This document shows, one piece after another, positions 47,961-61,200 of a DNA stretch of 64,000 nt; positions within the stretch are counted from its first letter, which is position 1; each line of letters begins with the position of its first letter. Both the position numbers and the translations under genes were made by a program. The notes under the pieces are model-generated. The model did not search any database. It was not told the DNA's origin and was given only the letters and a program-made list of their open reading frames with translations. The stretch is from Hydractinia symbiolongicarpus. Its lineage: Eukaryota; Cnidaria; Hydrozoa; Anthoathecata; Hydractiniidae. The DNA is taken from assembly GCF_029227915.1 (NCBI RefSeq), contig NC_079877.1:22407851-22471850 (forward strand), in the 5' to 3' direction.

Positions 47961-49035
47961 CCGCCCTGTTGGTTAAACTAAGTATTATTTCTTTATAATC
48001 TAAATCAATCAGCATTCACCATCTGATGTGATATAATTTGACATTCTTTACCACCATTCACATTTATGGTATATACGCACAGCAGGGCTAACATTGAATT
48101 ATATCGTAATCGAAGTTTCGAATCAGAATTTCCTAGCCTTCCATGATAATTTCCAAAAAACTAACAAATTCCTCCAAAAAATATCCACATTTAAAATCAC
48201 ACAAAATTGAACAGCAAGCAAGTGGAAGTTGTGTAAAGAAAGTTCAATAAATAATGAAAATGTTAACTGTAAACAAAAGATGCTCTGTTCAACTAATAAC
48301 AAATCATACAGATACTGAAAGAATATCTATCAAGTTTCCCTATTTTCCAAGCGAACCTAATAAACATAATTAAAAAACACAGATATCTTGCAATAACTTA
48401 AAACACGAAATAACAATAAAATTTCTATTCAAATTGTAAACAATAATACAAGTCAATACTGGTGAAGCAGTCATCAAAATTCTGTTCAATGTTAAACGTT
48501 TGATCGACGCACATAAAAATATTGAAAATATTAATATTTATTCAAGAGGTAGGTTCACCGATTGTTAAATTTTTCCAAGCTAGGTAAAATTTTAGCTATT
48601 TCCCAAACAAAGTGGACACATTGACAGGTTTAAAAAGTAAATTACAAACGGTGTAGCTTTTTTACTTTCTATCTTTTATCAAATTAAGTGCAGAATATCA
48701 AAATGTAATGAAAATTGATCAAAGTAAGGAATATTCATCATGCATAATAGAAAGTTGTTATGTACAAATTTCAGTTGCCTAATATAATGTTTTTGAATGC
48801 ACAAAAATAATATAAATGTAGAAAAATTATCTGTTACTGTGTTTAAAACTGTAAAAGTTAATAAAGAAAACAAATGTAACAGTTAAGCATTCAAACCTGA
48901 AGATGAGATTTAACATACAACCAAAGCGAGCACACACTAAGAAAGTGAAGTCGTGTATAAAAAAATATCTCTGCAAACAAATGTCTTTGCAACAATTTTT
49001 TTTCGAATTATTGGCTTGAACAGCATGTCACTTAC
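47961..49035. other. CMC4 upstream region and MFSD1 3' flank
   Basis: AT-rich; no coding exon supported. It should contain the CMC4 promoter and the final 3' UTR of MFSD1, but I see no clear poly(A) signal or promoter element to mark either. Confidence 0.4.
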
Positions 49036-49100
49036 GCTCAACGCAACACATGAGGAAACACGAAAGGTGATGTTCGGAATGTATCGGGTGGTTGGAAAAC
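49036..49100 (-). other. possible alternative last coding exon of MFSD1
   Basis: This 65-base stretch has a strong acceptor (TTTTTATTTTTAG) and a GTAAGT donor at 49035. If the last MFSD1 exon splices at an internal GTCAGT donor (after the codons for G-G-P near 49240), this exon continues in frame for 17 codons (V-F-Q-P-P-D-T-F to V-L-R) and stops. It may otherwise be a 3' UTR exon. Confidence 0.45.
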
Positions 49101-49220
49101 CTAAAAATAAAAAGAAATTGAAATAGGGTAGTTAGTGAAAAGTTCTTGTAGATCAAGAGATTTTACTATTTCAGCCAAGAACTCTTCGTTCACAGAACAC
49201 AAAGAAGTATTGAAAAAATA

Positions 49221-52200
49221 TCAAGATTGATAATAACTGACCGGTCCTCCTAGTTTTGATAGAAACCGATTACGCAAAGCAGCAGCACTTTTTGGCTGTA
49301 ACGCAGGATTAGTGGTACCAGGCGGTGGTGACGTGTAATAATCTTCGAGCAGAGGTTTTCTCTCACCATGCACACTATAACAAGTGTTAGATAGATACAA
49401 AAATCCAAACAAAAATCTTGCACATGACATCAATGTTTAGAACTAAGGATGTACAACTACCTAGCATCTCCAACTTGACCGAGTGTTTTTCTTTTCCATG
49501 CGCTCATGTTTAGCTGCCCACCTACAATCAAATATCAATCAATAAGACGCACACAAAAGGTGTTTCACTGTCAGAAAAAAGCTGGCTCAACTGTTGGATT
49601 TAAAATAAAACAATGTCTTTGTTCAAATTAAATTAAAACAACGTTTATTACACCCCAGCACTTTCCTAATATTTTTTCTTAAATAACATTATTGAAAACA
49701 AATTAAGTGCTAGGGTGTAGTAATCCCATCTATGAATTTAGTTTAAACCAACATCTGTTTGTAAAAATTTTTTTTTTTTTTGTTATTATTGTGTTTTTTT
49801 TTCAAATGCAAAAATAAAAGTACCTCTGGATAAATCGACTAAATACAACATAACAGCAGCAATCAGTGCAACTAAAATAAATATGCAAATAGATATGACA
49901 GTTTCTATCAACCAAACTTCATAATTGTCAAGCCAAAGAAAAATGAAATCCAATTTTTCCAACAAAACTTCACTTACCACTTAAACAAGCCAGAAAGAAA
50001 ACTTCTAAAACAAGATAACCTCGACCATCAACAATGGATCCAGCAATGATGGATACAACTGCTAAACCAAGATTTTGAATGGATTGCATGCTAAAATATC
50101 ACAAAAATGATTCACTACGCATGTACACACACTAGAGGTATTATTGGAATGTGAGACTTTCATTTGCACGTTTAAATCCAGTAGAGATGTTAAAAATAAG
50201 TAAGAAATAGAACAGTTTACTAAATGTAATGCTGTCTATAGGAAAGACAATCATTACGTTATTTATATTTTTAAAAATACGAAATTCGTACAAGCCAGCA
50301 TATTCATATGATTATTTAAAAGCAGATGCAAAATGGTAAGTGTTTAAGAGGCTAGAACATTTTGCTTTGTAATCGCTAAAAAAGCATGTTTAGCAAATGT
50401 CATTAGCACTGAGAATTTAGGAAGCCAATGTTGACATAATGTTAAAGTCTATACATTCGGAGCACAAAACTCACATTGATGATCAATAATAATAACAATG
50501 CTAATAATAATAATAAAGGTAAAAACTTACAAACCATAAGCTGTTCCTAATTGATATTCAGGTACAATCATAGCAACAAGTGGCCATAGAGCACAAGCAA
50601 GCAATGAATAACCAATACCCATAATGATCTAAAGATAAAACTTGTGTGAATGCTGGTTGTCTGAGTTTTTATTCGCTCATAGGGATTATGATTTTAGAGT
50701 TAAGCATTTTTTAAAGGAAGTTGAGAATAAATAATCGCTATTGAAATGGACTTTCAGTAAGTAAAATGACAATGACTCTGGTAGTGTTTTATGCAAACAT
50801 GAAGCTTAGGACAGGCCTTTTCAGGAAAAATTCAGAAAAAGGCAGAAAGCACGCCACAAGTATTTTAGGTGTGCTTTAGGGCGACCTAAAAAAAATTTTC
50901 CAGATCTAAATTTAATATTCCTTCTCTTTTCAAATATTATATTCACTATTTCACTATTCTCAGCTCTTTTATTTGTTATATTAATCACATGAGATTTTTA
51001 ATCAATAATTGCATAGGAATATTAGGTTCACTTAAAATGTAAAACCACTATTTAACCAAAATAAGAAAGACCAAAAATTACTCAACAAAATAAAAAAAGA
51101 TGCAATAAGGGGCAAAGCTATTGTGGAATAAGTCCTTTTTCATTAGCGACCTTATAAAACAAGGATGGGGCATCTACGACTGATATTATTATTTTTTAAT
51201 ATGCATTGTTGTCACTTGTGTTGTCACTTTCTTCATCAGTTATTTTTGTAATTTTTGAGAGTAGCCATATTTGTTTCCATTTTTATTTCTTTTATTTAAT
51301 ATTTCATAACAATTTGTGAAACATTTTTTATATGATGGCTTTTATGAAAAGTTATTGACAACGTCGTTGCAGATAGCCCCGTTCTTGTTCGGTAAAGTCC
51401 CTAGTATTCTCTTTGACGACGATAATTGGAATAAATTGTGGCATGGTTTTTGAGTATTGTTACATTTTTTGTCTGAATCCCAGTGTAAAACACCAGCCAA
51501 GCATAAAAGTTTTAGCATGAAAAATGAGGTGCAAATTCAAAATTCCCTGGTCACACTTATCAAAAAGCATTATTCACAACCCTTTTTGTTTGTGCATGTG
51601 TTTGTTTGCAAGAATAAATATGTTTTATCAACGATTAAACAAACCTGTTCTGTGCATCGGATAACGCCTCAAAAATACTATCTTGATATTACTACTCCAT
51701 TTCACATTCCCTTATTTATATTTATAATATTCAAAAAATGTGATGTAAAATATTTGTTTATACATCTGATAACTAAAAGCATAACAATAAATATTTTCTA
51801 ACCTACCATGGCAACATATGGGTTAAGAAAGGTGAACGCAAGCAATACATGAGCACCGATAGTCATTGTGATGGCCAATATTACTAAAATAAAAACAAGT
51901 CATAAAAGTGACACCAAAATCACAAAATTAGAAATTAAAACCAACCACTATAATAATAGCCGATGTCTGTCTGTTCGTGCGTCAAAAGCGACTTGTGTTA
52001 ACCACGCACGAAATACTAGCCCTCTAGCGCGGGGACAAAAACCCGTCGGGTCCTGCTGGCACAGGATAGGTTCCCGCTGGTCCAATCAGGAGCAGAGTTT
52101 TATATAAATGACCAATCAGAAACTAAAGCTCTTTATATTTCTTAGCAACGGTTTTTACGTTATCAGTCCAAAATTTGTCAAGCAGATTGAGCCAACTCAG

Positions 52201-55200
52201 TGCTGGAGAAAGAAAAGTTTTTTAACTGTTTGCTTTATTTTTCTTTCTGATACTTCTATTTGTGTTCTAACAAGATTGCAGTTTCTTTTAAATCTACTTC
52301 TAGGTATTTTTCTATTCGTTTACATGTTTATTCACCTATACTTTATAGTTAGCTAGCTAGCTAAGCTACCTATTATTCAGCCACCTAAAGCTTTGTATTA
52401 GTTTTATTTGCCTCTTACTGTCACGTTCTCTAGCCATATATTAATCTTAAACAAAACCAATTTTAAGATTCTGGCTACGAACGTAGATGTTAGCTATCAT
52501 TTCTGATTTTTGTGTTATCTTCGCCAATCTGATTTTTACTTGGTTGTGACTGGGGTTAGCTACCTCTAGCTAAAATGTAAAAGTATATCCAAATACAGTT
52601 GGCTGCAGCAGAATTTTTAAGTAATCTTTTTCATACTAAATGCAATTAAGTAGTTAGCTACCACTTTACTGTAATATAAACTTTAGCAAAATTCAAAAGT
52701 TTATTAATGAGAAATGGAGTACCTATGCTATGTGCCTATCCCATGTTGTTAAACAACGGTCTGTTTCCTGTGTTTTTATTTAAACTGAAGTATTTTGGAA
52801 AAGGCTATTAAGCTTATAGGCACGTGCGCCACATTTTTATTGTACTAAGCGCTAAGCTCAGTGTTAACAATGGACTATTTTTTTGGAAAAGGCTGTTACG
52901 CCTAGGCGCATGTGCAATGTGGTTTGCCTGTACTAAAAGGGGTTACGTATAGGCGAATGTGTGTCGTGGTTTAAATGTACTAAGGGGTCACCCCACTGTG
53001 ACATTAAATTTTCAAACTTTCTCCGGATTCATGCCTGTATGTGATGTGCAACACTGTTTACCTGGACTAACCGCTTAGCCCTGTCTCAAAATGGCATTAT
53101 CCCTATACGCCTGTGCAACACCGTTTAACTGTACTAAGCGTTCAGCTCAGTGTCAAATTTTTTTTGAACTTTCACTGGAAACATTTTCCGAAAAATGTGT
53201 TCTCAGTTTTTACTTAAACCGTTGCGATACAGTTTTTTTGGAAAATGGTTTCATACAGCTATTAATTCATGTGTGATATGGTTTAGCTGTACTAAGCGGC
53301 CAGTCCAGTGTCACAATTAATTTCTTTAGCTTTTGTTGAGGGAAAGTTATTTTTTGAAAAATATGTTCAGTTGCAACACTACAATGGTGTATGCATTTCA
53401 CTTAAATTACGACAAACTTGTACCAAAGCGCTCCACCTGATCGTGTGACACAGTTTACGGCTTTTATTGAGTGCTCCACAGAGCATTTAATGCTGGGTCA
53501 CACTCTGACTTGTGGCTTACCCCGGCGTTTCGACGGCTAGTCATTAATATACTTTCTTTTTTATTGTAATGTAAATAAATAGGATATAACATATGAAAAA
53601 GTATCAAGGGTAAAAAATTCTTCTTTATGTGTCACATATTTCCACGTGGTGTGAAGCAATTCCATCCTCTTCACTTTCAAATAACTTTTCATGAATATTA
53701 TGTTTTGGAGCCCATCCCCAGTAGCACATCAATTTTATATTTAAAGTGCTACAACAAATTTAATTAGGAATAATAAAAAAAAACTGTCCATGTGGAAAAG
53801 AACAGCAAACTGGCAAATGTCTGGTAGGCTGAACTGCAGTAAATAATTCGTAAGAAAGCACAACTTTTACAAAAATAAAGATCTAAACAAACTTAATAAT
53901 TATATGAGAAAAATTTACTTAACTTTCATAAATTGAAACTATGTACACAATACCGTGCATCCCCTCCCTATTGATTTTTTTCCCTACATTGTTACCACCT
54001 TTTTTTTATAACTTTGCAGTGTACTTCTAGGTACAGGGTTATCATTCAAGAATTTAGAGGACTAGGTACACTAGTGCCACATTTTATGTTAATCTATTTA
54101 TTATTATTATTATTTTATAACTTTTCCGTGTGTTAAGTAACATTTAAAACGTAACAGATAGTCCAACATCACATCTCATGCCAGACCTTTAGAGGAGAAC
54201 TAATAATTGATAAAAAGTTGTGCTTAAATGTTCATTATAGTGTGAATATAAACTGTTATTTTTTTATATTTTTAGTTTTGGTTCTAAGATATTTAAGGTC
54301 AAAGTAGCAAAAAGTGGCAGCCATGATATTTGTCAATCCAAACTTTTGTTCAGTAAACTAATAACATGCGTGACAAAAGTCAGGGGATGAAAGGAACACA
54401 TTCAAAAATGAACAAAGTGAGGGAATGAAAAACAAATAAACCATGCCTCCTGTGCTGCTCTGGAAGTAAATTCAATTAGCATGTTTAAAATAAAATTCTT
54501 TGGCAGAATAAAATAATATTTTGTTGTTATAAATATAGTTTTTGACATAAGTTATAAGTTGAAAAAAATAAGGATTACCTATATTCAAATTTAATATGAA
54601 ATTTCTACTGTGTTATTTTTGTATCAAAAGATCTTGAAATACAACAGATGCTTTATTTAATTTGCTAATTTTAAAAACAAAACTTTAAATGATTTTAGCA
54701 ATGTGATTTTGTGAAAGCAAAATAAAACAAAAAAAGAATGTTGTTCTACTGGGAAGACAAATAAGTGAGTGAATGTTCATTCATTGTTGGCCTTTGTTAG
54801 ATAATGATGGCAACTGTTAATGTAATTATCGTTTTGAGGAAAAATAATTTGGAATTAAAAATTGAAAATTTTAATATATACCATGTTTTTTCGTGATATA
54901 AAATTAATATTTTTATTACAAAAATAAAATAAATTTTTCGTTAGTTCTCTTTCAAATTGTGTAAAAAGCAGATTTTTGACTTAACCTGTATCAAATAGTT
55001 TATGTTTTTTGAAGGATATCTTTTGGTTTTAAAAATTACCATGTGCTGCAGAATTGCTTTCTGAAAAAAAGACTTGACAGAGATTGACTAGTTCCAATTA
55101 AGGACAAACATCTTTAACCTGTTGTGTTTTAAAAACTCTTTGCCTTAACTGATAAAAGAACTGAGAAAATTTGGAAATAATACTATTCATATATTTGTTT

Positions 55201-58200
55201 ATTTATACTCTATTTACACGCACTGTTTCCAATTTACATGTTGAAAACTAACCTCATCTATATAATTTAATGAAAAAAATCACATTTGAACATTTCTGGA
55301 TGCATTGTAAGCATCAGAAAATAGTTTAAACACATCTGTTTAGTACTTACAATTAAAAATGTTGTTTCCAACTTTATCCACAAAAAATCCTAAGACTGGT
55401 GAAGCACCCGCAGAGATGAGATAAACTAAACTGAAAAATAAAACTAGTTGTCAGATAATGGAAAAATCTACGAGAATAGTTTAATCAATTCTTTAGCTTG
55501 TAATGTTTTAACCATTTTAAACTGACAGACCAGTAACGGTTATATGAAGATTTAAACTGATAATTATACGAGAATATAAAAAAATTCAAAAACATCAAAC
55601 CTGTTAACGATATTTGCTTGCGTGGGTTCTAAATCAAACTTGGATTGAAAATACAACCTAAAGATTAGAATTTTCATTTGGTAATATTTACAGTGTTTTT
55701 TAGGATGTACCAAAAAATATATTTTTTTAAAAAATATTAGCAAAAAATTGCACAACATTGACTGCAATTTATACCATGAAATGTAGCAAAAAGTGAAGTA
55801 AATTTGCATTGACATTTAAGGTCAATCTCATTTTTATTTTGTATTTTCCTTTCCAAAATTGCCTTCTGCAGTTTTTAAATAATTAATTTCAAATATAAGT
55901 AAACAAATAATGCAAGTAAACAAAACTTAAAAAAGAATATTTTTGCACCAAACAACTCCTTTCAAACTGGAAAAAATACTGTAAGTAATATCAGTACATA
56001 TTTATACCAAAACTAAAAAAAATATTTGATTCCCCAGATAATAAACTCTGACATCTACATGTAGTTGATGTAGAAGTCTTTCAACATTTCACATTTATGT
56101 CTACACTTTTTAATTTGTTGAAACCTTTTAAATTTTATAACAATTGTTAACCAAATCTAGCATACATGTTGCCTTTTTGACAATATTATACAGATTACCA
56201 TTGTTTAAACACAAAAAATTAACCTTCCAAAGACAACTATACGTGTGGTGAACACAACAAAGAATTTGTTTAAATAAACTTACAATCCTAAACTAATAAA
56301 AGGAAATACAGCAACATAGTATGCTACACAAATTATGAAGATAAGCCAAACAGAAAGTGGAAAATCCTTCACATCTGTCAAATGAATCACTTCACCTAGA
56401 AATAAAAACACAAAATGCTATAAAATAGTTCTATAACACAAATTTGTTTACAATAAGAAAAAGCATAAAAAATTACCAGTTTTTGCTTCATTCTTTTTCA
56501 ATAGTCTGGCTGCACGTTTATCAAAAAATGCCATCATAAAACCACAGAAAAGAGACAGCAAACAGAACAAGAAGCCTATGATAATAAAAATGCAAATCAA
56601 AAATGTAGCCTTCTACTTGATATTTTTTTGATAGCTTTATGTTAATTAATGAAACTGACTGCGGTTATTACTCAAAACTTGAGTAAGTGCAACTTTTACT
56701 GTAAAGGGAGGCTTATTTAATCATAAAGGCCCTTATTAAAGTGCAGGGGGGGGGGGGCGTAAAGTTGTTATGGTATATGTGTTTTTGTAGATGCTTTTTT
56801 ATAAAACCATGATACAACAAAATGGCATAGTAAAGTGTGTGAAAATATATAGTGTGACAAGAATTAAATTATTTTCTTAGGTCCTTAAAACAAATTGTTC
56901 AACTTCAGTTTATGAGGGTTCGTAAGTATGAAATGCATATAAGTTAAAATGCACTTGCAATGTCCAAACTTTATTGCAGCTCTTTATGAGCCATCTCTTT
57001 ATTTTTAGAAATAACTAACATACCTGTCATGAGAGTCCAACCTAAAATTTTATAATCACCCCCATGGGTGATTGTGATGTGCTTCTCAATAAATTTGTAA
57101 AGTGGGCCCATAACATTCATGTTGACAGTGCTACCCTATATCAAAAAAGAAGTATTAGTAGGGAAGAATGACTTATATCAGAAGGCTTATTGATTTAAAA
57201 ATGTAAAAATAAAAAATTAGATACTGACAGTCGTTCTTAAGATTCTCTAAATATAGAAGCATTTTAAATGTGAAGGGCAGTAGCTGGCTGTTGCGAATGA
57301 GTAAACGTTTATAATAAAGTGGACGGTGGGGGCTGGATTCCAAACTTATTTTTTATTATAAGTGCTAAAATGTCCTTAAATACTGCTCCCACAGTCCTCG
57401 CACTTGGTGACTTTTTTAATGTGATCTAATTTAGGGGGTTGACACGGTAACAGTAATGTATATTTTAACATGTAAAACTCGTCAGTGGTTCATGGATAAA
57501 TCCACGTTTGTCCATCTTTTATTTACTTCATGTCATGTGACTAACTACTGTGGTACTATTTTGCTGAGAGACAGACAGACAATGGCTATTATTGAAGAAA
57601 ACTAGTGGGGAAACCCGGCGTCAAAACGCCAGGGTAAGCTAAAAGTAACTGTTGTTTAACGCCCTAAGAAGCGCTTAATAAGAACCGCAAACCATGTGAC
57701 AGGGTCAGGTGGAGCGCTTTAGTACAGGTAAATCATGTGGCACACGCGTCGAAGACCCTCTTTAAAAAAAACTATTGCAGCTTTGGTTTACAAAACACAG
57801 GATACACTCTGTTGAAACGGCGGGTTAAGCCACAAGAAGCTGTGTTACCCAGCGTTAAACACCAGATTGAGTGATTAATAAGAATCGTCAACTGTGCCAC
57901 ACATTCAGGTAAAGCGCTTTAGTACAGCCATATAGTGTGTAGAAAATCAAGTGAAGTGCACACAACTTTCTGGTGTTTCCGGTGTAACATACTATTCAAT
58001 AATAACTTTCGACAACTTAGGTAAAATAAAAACACAGATTACAATTCATTGTTACCCCGTCATAGCGAAAGTAGCTGGCCAACCTTCTTTATTTTTCGGG
58101 AAAAGTTTCCGGGAAAAGTTCAAAAAAATGTTAAGCTGAGCGCTTAGTATAGGTAAACAATGTGTACTTTTTTCTGTAAAAAATGTTATCACAACTTCGG

Positions 58201-61200
58201 TTAAACAGAAACACAGGAAACAGCCCGTTGTTAACACCGGACTAAGCGCTTAGTACAGGTAGACTGTGTCGCACATGAGTTTAAAAGAATAGGAATAAAA
58301 ATAAAGATAGCTATAGCTAGCTGCCTCAAAATCTACGTTTTTAGCTAGCTAGCTAGCAAAAAACTTAAAATTGGTTTGTTTAAGATTTATACATGGCTAG
58401 GAAACATGATAAAATATTCACCTTTACAGGTGAAAACATACAGAAACTAAATAATCCTAAAAGATAGAAAGTACTCAGAAGAAAAAAGGATTGAAAGCAG
58501 ATCTATCAAACTTCAAATCAAACCAACACTTCCAAACCAAAATGGCCTTCGTAAGGGTAGCATGTTCCCTCTGTCAGTATGTTGAGGCCGCAAAGCACTT
58601 GGATTGGTCATTAGTGAAAATCCAGCCCAGTGATTGGTCTATTGCGCGTGAGCGGTCCAAGGCCGGTAAAAATAAAGCTGCAGGGCCCCAGGGATTTCCG
58701 CGATTCTCACTATTGAGGACGCCATGTTCCGCGCAGAGACAGACAGATGGAATATGGCTATTATTATAGAGATAATAAACTAAAAAATCCAAGGGATTTC
58801 GCCTTGTGTACATTTTATCAAATTACTCTGCAGTAGTAAATGGCCCCACTTAAATATTAAAAACTACTCGTTTCAAAACATTTAGTCAAAATTTAAGAAC
58901 ACTCAAGACTATAATGAGCCTTAATCAGATTCTTAAGGTTATAAATTTTTTTAAAAAAATCAAGGTAGTTGCTAGGTTATGTTGCTTATAGGAAAAAACT
59001 TTTAAAGATTGCTAAGTTAAAACAATAAAACAATTTCAATAAAACGTAGACACGTCCAGCTTCAGCTAAAATTTAGACATATTTATAAAAACGAGAATTT
59101 AAGAAATATATTCCAACTTTATTTTATAGAAAATATAAAAACAGTCTTCTTTTTATTATAACTCAATTTGTTAATTTCAATCGAAAGGCAAGAATAAAAG
59201 TCAACAAAGAAAAAATCAAGTTACATTTATTATTCTTGCTATATAATTTAATTTCTATTAAAAAGCATAAATACTTAAAACTTTTGTTAGCGAAATAGAC
59301 AACACAATGTCTGTGTACGTATTTACAAAAGAAACTGTATTAAGAAGAAAATAGAAGTTAATTACCCATTACTGTTGTATTAGAAAATTTTAGGAACATC
59401 GCATTTGGTGCGTCCGTGGTACAACATTTTGTTTGTGCACAAACAAGCAAAATACTGCTATTAATTTAGAGAAGTTATAAAGAGTAATAATAATACTTAT
59501 TTTGATACTTCGATGATGGTGATGGGATAAGGTTAAAAACTCAATTTTTTTTTTACAAATTATCCACACACTGAAAAAATACTATATACCTTTTTTTTAT
59601 ATTGTGAAAAACAAAAATAGAAAAATATTCTAGGTTTTTGTGTTACTTGCAAGAAAAAAAATAATTGTTAAGAATTCTTGTTCCAGTTTGTCCTTTGTCA
59701 TGTGGTAAGAATGTTTTTCTCCAAAAACAATTTAAAACATAAAAAAACAGGCATGTTCATTGTTAGGAATACAGTGTAAAGGTTTTAGAAAAACATTGAA
59801 AAACAAGATTTATGCCTACAAAACTTACATACCACTCTTGAAAAACTAAGTTGTAAACCAAACACCATGTTGAGCTCCGCTCCTTTAAACCATGACACAG
59901 CATATGTATTTTGAGCTACTGCTAGTGATTCGCCACCAATTCTAAAAAGAAAAAGTAACCAATTATTGATCTAGCTGTATTCACGCAACTTTCTTATAAT
60001 TTAATCCAGTTTAGGTTAAAATCACTTTAGCTCTATATGATGAATTTACAAGTTTAGTCTTCACAGATTTATTTACTACGTTTGCCTTTTACAACTTACA
60101 AATCTCAGTCATTTGTTTCTCTCAACACATGTTAATCCGCTTTTGTAAAGCATTAAAATGACTAAAACAGTACTATCAGTGCATCTTAATTAATAAAAAA
60201 CAGCATAATCACTTTCAACCTGTAATATAAAAATTAGGTGTTCCTTTCGAAAGGTTCTACATTTTACAGGCATTATTTAAACTTTTTTAACATTCGGATT
60301 TTTTAAAAGTAGAATACAAACCCAAATACAAAACGCCCAGCCAACATCAACCAATAGTGATCGAGTAAGGCACCCAATGCAAATATTATCTAAAATACAT
60401 TTCAAATTTAAATCAAGAGAAATTTAGAATTAGTTATGACTGCCTGAAGGTCCAATTATTATTCATTTCTTATTGAACCCTGTGCATATTGGGATTAATA
60501 CAACCATTTTGCAGATAAATTATTGTGTCCAGCAGGAATATTTTAATAAACTAATTGGTGGCCTGTGGAAAAGTCCATGGGTTTGCCAACCCTTTTTATA
60601 TCTCATTGTGTGCATCTTGCTACTTGCGCAGCATTTTGCATGATAGAAAGACGTATACGAGTATTATAGTATAGATAAAAAATCAAATACTAACCTGGCC
60701 AACACATACAAATAAACTGAAAATAATAGTACCAAGTCTAAAGAAAAAAACATACAAAATTTAGGTGGAGCTATTACAGGTTAAATATCATTGTAATTAT
60801 CACTGAGTGGTGAATTCAAACCCCCAAGTTTTATTTGTTTCATGTGCAGTGACTTTGCCTCACTTTGTTTTTAATTTCAAGAAAGCACCATATTGAGCAG
60901 CAAGAGTTGAGCACACAATTTCAAAAACAAAAATGCAAAAATCTTATTTATGCATTAGAATCCTAGTATAACATATCTTTAAAACAGCTAATTTATTTCC
61001 TTGTTTTTCTTTTAAAATTAGGAGGTAAAAAGCTAAACATTAGATTTACTATCAGCAAAGATAACTTCTTTCACTTATTGCCAAAAAACGATATGACCCC
61101 TGTCGTGTTACTTACTTTTAAAAAGTAAGTAACTTATACAAAAGTTTAAACTATTGTTGACCTTTAGGCAACCTTAACCTTGGGGGTTATAGATTTAACA

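Noticed and set aside
58491-58813. overlapping 92- and 79-codon frames
   Set aside because: They lie within the end of mobile element copy B and have no domain features.
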